Position numbers and translations under genes: made by a program. Shown one piece after another: positions 33,964 to 37,089 of a stretch of 37,089 nt of DNA. The notes under the pieces were generated by a model. The model was not told the DNA's origin and ran no database searches. It saw only the letters and a list, made by a program, of their open reading frames with translations. Source of the DNA: an uncultured Bacteroidota bacterium (GTDB lineage Bacteria > Bacteroidota > Bacteroidia > Flavobacteriales > Flavobacteriaceae); NCBI GenBank assembly GCA_902520835.1, contig CABYPD010000014.1, positions 1 through 37,089 of the forward strand, read 5' to 3'. Positions within the stretch are counted from its first letter, which is position 1. Each line of letters begins with the position of its first letter.

Positions 33964-35331
33964 ATGTTAGAGTTAAAAGATTTAAATAAGAAAAAAATAA
34001 CAGAATTAGTTGGAATATGTGATGAACTAGGTATTGATAATTCTGGAAAAAAAAATGAACTTATTGAAAGAATAATAGATTTTCATTCCAACGATGAAAA
34101 AAAGAAAAAACCTCGTGAACGAGTTAGAAGAGATTTCAAAAAAACTAATCACGATAATTCAGAAAAAAATCATAATAAAGATTCTAGAAATAGATACAAA
34201 GAACCAGATTTTGAGTTTGATGGAATCATCGAATCTGAAGGTGTATTAGATTTAATGCAAGAAGGATATGGTTTTTTAAGATCTTCTGATTACAATTACT
34301 TGAGCTCACCAGATGATATTTATGTTTCACACTCCCAAGTAAAGCTCTTTGGTTTAAAAACAGGCGATACCGTATTAGGTCAAGTTAGACCTCCAAAGGA
34401 TGGTGAAAAATACTTTCCTTTAATAAAAGTAAATCTTATTAATGGTTTGTCTCCTGACGTTGTAAGGGATAGGGTTTCTTTTGAACATCTAACTCCACTT
34501 TTTCCTGATGAAAAGTTTAATATTGCTGATAGAGATAGTAGTATTTCTACTAGAATAATTGATCTTTTTTCTCCAATTGGTAAAGGTCAAAGAGGAATGA
34601 TAGTTTCTCAACCTAAAACTGGAAAAACAATGCTTTTAAAAGATGTTGCTAATGCAATAGCTGCTAATCATCCTGAAGTATATCAAATAATATTATTAAT
34701 AGATGAAAGACCTGAGGAAGTTACAGATATGCAAAGGAATGTTAAGGGTGAGGTTGTAGCATCAACTTTTGATGAACCAGCTGACAGACATGTACGTGTA
34801 GCTAATATTGTATTAGAAAAAGCTAAAAGACTAGTTGAGTGCGGTCATGACGTTGTTATTTTACTCGATTCTATTACACGTTTAGCTAGAGCATATAATA
34901 CTGTACAACCTGCATCCGGAAAAATTCTTAGTGGTGGTGTAGATGCAAATGCTCTTCACAAGCCAAAAAGATTTTTTGGTGCTGCTAGAAATATTGAAGG
35001 TGGTGGTTCATTATCCATAATTGCTACTGCCCTAACTGAAACTGGATCCAAGATGGATGAAGTTATTTTTGAGGAATTTAAGGGTACTGGAAATATGGAA
35101 TTACAACTTGACAGAAGAATCTCAAATAGAAGGATTTTTCCAGCTATTGACCTTGTATCTTCAAGTACAAGAAGAGATGATCTTTTACTTGATGAAAATA
35201 CAATTCAGAGAATGTGGATTATGAGAAAATACTTGGCGGACATGAATCCAGTAGAATCAATGGAATTTGTTGAAGATAAGATCAAGAAAACACTAAATAA
35301 TGAGGAATTTTTAATATCAATGAATTCCTAA
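33964..35331 (+). CDS. rho: Transcription termination factor Rho
   Basis: This hexameric RNA helicase ends transcription. I start it at the ATG at 33964 (455 residues). An 18-codon upstream extension exists but lies on the candidate promoter and has no family counterpart. Domains: SAP-like N-terminal helices (1-42), a charged linker rich in Lys, Arg and Asn (about 43-80), an RNA-binding cold-shock fold (about 84-160) with GYGFLRS, and the RecA-type ATPase. The ATPase has Walker A QPKTGKT (216-222), [27 protein letters not shown] and the Q-loop [10 protein letters not shown]. The linker is short compared with the long disordered insertions of some Bacteroidota Rho proteins. Its end overlaps rpsT by four bases. 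Confidence 0.97.
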   Translation: MLELKDLNKKKITELVGICDELGIDNSGKKNELIERIIDFHSNDEKKKKPRERVRRDFKKTNHDNSEKNHNKDSRNRYKEPDFEFDGIIESEGVLDLMQEGYGFLRSSDYNYLSSPDDIYVSHSQVKLFGLKTGDTVLGQVRPPKDGEKYFPLIKVNLINGLSPDVVRDRVSFEHLTPLFPDEKFNIADRDSSISTRIIDLFSPIGKGQRGMIVSQPKTGKTMLLKDVANAIAANHPEVYQIILLIDERPEEVTDMQRNVKGEVVASTFDEPADRHVRVANIVLEKAKRLVECGHDVVILLDSITRLARAYNTVQPASGKILSGGVDANALHKPKRFFGAARNIEGGGSLSIIATALTETGSKMDEVIFEEFKGTGNMELQLDRRISNRRIFPAIDLVSSSTRRDDLLLDENTIQRMWIMRKYLADMNPVESMEFVEDKIKKTLNNEEFLISMNS

Positions 35332-35612
35332 GCTTTTGTTTTAGCTTTACTTTTTGTCACTTTTAATGAATTTACATGCTTAGCTAGCTTGGATTTAATG
35401 TTAGCTGATTTGTTTTTATGAATTACGTTGTTTTTAGCAAGTTTATCTAATAATGATGTAACATTTTTGTAAAGTTTATCAGCATCCTTTTTATTAGTAG
35501 TTTCTTTTAATTTTTTTATACTATTTCTAGTAGTCTTATGCTGAAGCTTGTTCAATTGTTTTTTTGTCTCTGTCTGTCTAATTCTCTTTATCGCAGATTT
35601 ATGATTTGCCAT
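35328..35612 (-). CDS. rpsT: 30S ribosomal protein S20
   Basis: This 94-residue, very basic helical protein begins [17 protein letters not shown], the standard S20 start, and continues with [11 protein letters not shown] and [21 protein letters not shown]. It binds 16S rRNA. It lies 13 bases after tRNA-Glu on the same strand and is probably transcribed from the same promoter at 35711-35742. Confidence 0.97.
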   Translation of the reverse strand: MANHKSAIKRIRQTETKKQLNKLQHKTTRNSIKKLKETTNKKDADKLYKNVTSLLDKLAKNNVIHKNKSANIKSKLAKHVNSLKVTKSKAKTKA

Positions 35613-35625
35613 ATAAATATTTTAG

Positions 35626-35697
35626 TAGCCCGTAGGGGAATCGAACCCCTCTTACCAGGATGAAAACCTGGCGTCCTAGCCGATAGACGAACGGGCC
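35626..35697 (-). tRNA. tRNA-Glu (anticodon TTC)
   Basis: This is a full 72-base cloverleaf: acceptor GGCCCGT/ACGGGCT (first pair G-U), anticodon stem CCAGG/CCTGG around TTTTCAT (anticodon TTC), and T arm AGGGG/CCCCT around TTCGATT. CCA is not encoded. It provides both the translation tRNA and the substrate of HemA. Confidence 0.97.
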
Positions 35698-35710
35698 AAA
35701 ATTAGCAGTG

Positions 35711-35742
35711 CAAATTTATATAAAGGAAACTATTAAGCAAAA
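35711..35742 (-). promoter_or_regulatory. Promoter of tRNA-Glu and rpsT (-33 and -7 elements)
   Basis: On the minus strand TTTTG (35738-35742) is followed after 19 bases by TAAATTTG (35711-35718), 13 bases before the tRNA 5' end. Spacing and -7 sequence are identical to the tRNA-His promoter, which makes it one of the two best-supported promoters in the window. Confidence 0.8.
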
Positions 35743-35757
35743 TATAATTCTGTTAAT

Positions 35758-37089
35758 TTAATATGATTTTGCAAAATAAACTCTTTTCAATGATTTATTA
35801 CCAGTAATAATACAGTCTCCACTTTTAGACTTTGATTCAGGTATGCATCGTATGGTGGCTTTAGTCTCATTTTTTATTTTTTGTTCAGTTTCCTTAGTTC
35901 CATCCCAATGAGCCAAAACAAAGCCTCCTTCTTTAATTAGTTTTTTGAATTCATCATAATTTTTTGCAACTCTTGTATTATTTAATTGAAAATTTTTGGA
36001 CTTGGTAGTTAAATTTTTTTGGATATCATTTATCAAAAAATCTACTTTACTAACTAAGTCATTTATATTGATATTTTCTTTAAACAAAGTATCTCTTCTA
36101 AAAATTTCTACAGATTTATTTTCAATATCTCTTGAACCTACAGTAACTCTTATCGGAACTCCTTTTAATTCATGTTCATTATATTTATAGCCAGGCTTGA
36201 AATTAAGCCTGTCATCAACCTTTATACTGTAACCTATACCTCTTATTTTTTCGACATAAGGTTCAATGTAGGTAAGAACATTATTTAATTCATTCTCAGA
36301 TTTAAAAATGGGTATAAATACTATCTGATTAGGCGCTAATTTTGGTGGTAAAACTAAACCATTATCATCACCATGTGTCATTATTAAAGCACCCATGAGT
36401 CTGGTAGAAACACCCCACGAAGTTGCCCACACATGCTCAAGCTTACCATTTTTATCAGAAAATTTTACATCAAAAGCTTTTGCAAAATTTTGACCTAAGA
36501 AATGAGAAGTCCCTGCTTGAAGAGCTTTTCCATCTTGCATTAGCGCTTCGATACAATATGTTTCCTCTGCACCAGCAAATCTTTCTGATTCAGACTTTGT
36601 TCCGCTAACTACGGAGATAGCCATAAAATCGTTCACAAAATCAGCATATAATTTATTAATTAATTTAGCCTCCTTAATTGCTTCATTTTTTGTAGCATGG
36701 GCTGTATGACCCTCTTGCCATAAGAACTCAGAGGTTCTTAAAAATAATCTTGTTCTCATTTCCCATCTAACGACATTTGCCCATTGATTTAGTAGAATTG
36801 GTAAGTCTCTATATGATTGAATCCATTTCTTGTAAGTATTCCAGATAACTGCTTCACTTGTTGGTCTAACAATAAGTTCTTCATCTAATTTAGAGTTTTC
36901 ATCAACTTTTAATTTTCCTGGATTATTTTCATCATTTTTTAGTCTGTAGTGAGTAACAACTGCGCATTCCTTAGCAAAACCTTCTGCATTCTTTTCTTCA
37001 GCCTCAAAAAGACTTTTAGGAACAAAAAGCGGAAAGTATGCATTGTAATGTCCAGTTTCTTTAAATTTATTATCTAATTCTTTTTGTAT
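35758..37089 (-). CDS. proS: Prolyl-tRNA synthetase, archaeal/eukaryal type (partial, 5' end outside window)
   Basis: This class II synthetase charges tRNA-Pro. The frame stays open to the right edge, beyond the internal ATG at 36759, so the N-terminus is missing. The 443 residues present include [31 protein letters not shown], motif 2 [20 protein letters not shown] and motif 3 [20 protein letters not shown]. They continue through the anticodon-binding domain and a C-terminal domain ending in FAKSY. The short form with a terminal tyrosine and no YbaK editing insertion is the archaeal/eukaryal type that Bacteroidota use. The C-terminal zinc site appears reduced to two cysteines (CIP and DCI). 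Confidence 0.96.
   Translation of the reverse strand: MQKELDNKFKETGHYNAYFPLFVPKSLFEAEEKNAEGFAKECAVVTHYRLKNDENNPGKLKVDENSKLDEELIVRPTSEAVIWNTYKKWIQSYRDLPILLNQWANVVRWEMRTRLFLRTSEFLWQEGHTAHATKNEAIKEAKLINKLYADFVNDFMAISVVSGTKSESERFAGAEETYCIEALMQDGKALQAGTSHFLGQNFAKAFDVKFSDKNGKLEHVWATSWGVSTRLMGALIMTHGDDNGLVLPPKLAPNQIVFIPIFKSENELNNVLTYIEPYVEKIRGIGYSIKVDDRLNFKPGYKYNEHELKGVPIRVTVGSRDIENKSVEIFRRDTLFKENININDLVSKVDFLINDIQKNLTTKSKNFQLNNTRVAKNYDEFKKLIKEGGFVLAHWDGTKETEQKIKNETKATIRCIPESKSKSGDCIITGNKSLKRVYFAKSY

Noticed and set aside
36423-36759. The internal ATG at 36759 as the start of proS
   Set aside because: The same frame continues upstream to the window edge and encodes conserved class II synthetase sequence, so the gene is truncated by the window, not short.
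1-37089. CRISPR arrays, insertion sequences, prophage genes, integrases and toxin-antitoxin pairs
   Set aside because: I found no regular spaced repeats, transposase or integrase motifs, or phage structural genes. The tRNA genes show no adjoining duplicated ends that would mark an integration site.

Overview
The window is a strongly AT-rich, densely packed chromosomal segment of a bacterium in the phylum Bacteroidota, most likely an uncultured marine member of the Flavobacteriia. The evidence is the gene content (FecA-like TonB receptor, BshB1 bacillithiol deacetylase, DUF1599 and DUF4293 proteins, folP-cdaA and rpsT-proS neighbourhoods, archaeal/eukaryal-type ProRS). It is also supported by candidate promoters of the Bacteroidota type (TAnnTTTG at -7, TTTG at -33), TTG starts, and few visible Shine-Dalgarno sites. 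I see no insertion sequence, prophage, CRISPR array or toxin-antitoxin pair, and no gap over about 120 bases without a gene.

Layout: 1-2489 holds the start of a SurA-like lipoprotein gene, guaB, and a small eight-cysteine protein. 2531-8463 is an iron import module: a leftward fbpABC-like Fe(III) ABC operon and a divergent FecA-like TonB-dependent receptor. 8508-8903 is a DCC-family thiol oxidoreductase. 9013-18115 is one tight operon, hemA-hemC-hemD-hemB-hemL-hemE-hemN-hemH-hemJ, which covers every step from glutamyl-tRNA to protoheme. 18126-23365 is a mixed block: LysE exporter, DUF3050 heme-oxygenase-fold protein, NodB-type deacetylase, M28 peptidase, sulfatase and CPXCG protein. tRNA-His follows, then a leftward seven-gene unit (DUF1599, DppB-like permease, tpiA, clpS, glutathione-peroxidase-like gene, transsulfuration enzyme, bshB1). 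28769-33854 carries folP, the c-di-AMP synthase cdaA, an ABC exporter, truA, a phosphodiesterase and a DUF4293 protein. The right end has rho, rpsT, tRNA-Glu and a 5'-truncated proS.

How the parts fit: iron brought across the outer membrane by the receptor and across the inner membrane by FbpABC could supply HemH at the end of the adjacent heme operon. The best regulatory signal I found is a 19-bp element, ATTTAG-N7-CTAAAT. It is exact in the fbpA/fecA divergent region (6179-6197) and upstream of hemA (8922-8940). One-mismatch copies lie at 6224-6242 and at 2513-2531, in front of the eight-cysteine gene. I propose it as the operator of an iron- or heme-responsive repressor that links iron import to heme synthesis; this is inference and was not tested.

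Most genes are ordinary housekeeping genes. The parts worth a second look are the shared palindrome, the duplicated eight-cysteine protein, the DUF3050 neighbour of the heme operon, a tRNA-His with two adjacent U-U mismatches in its acceptor stem, and repeated overlaps of convergent genes.
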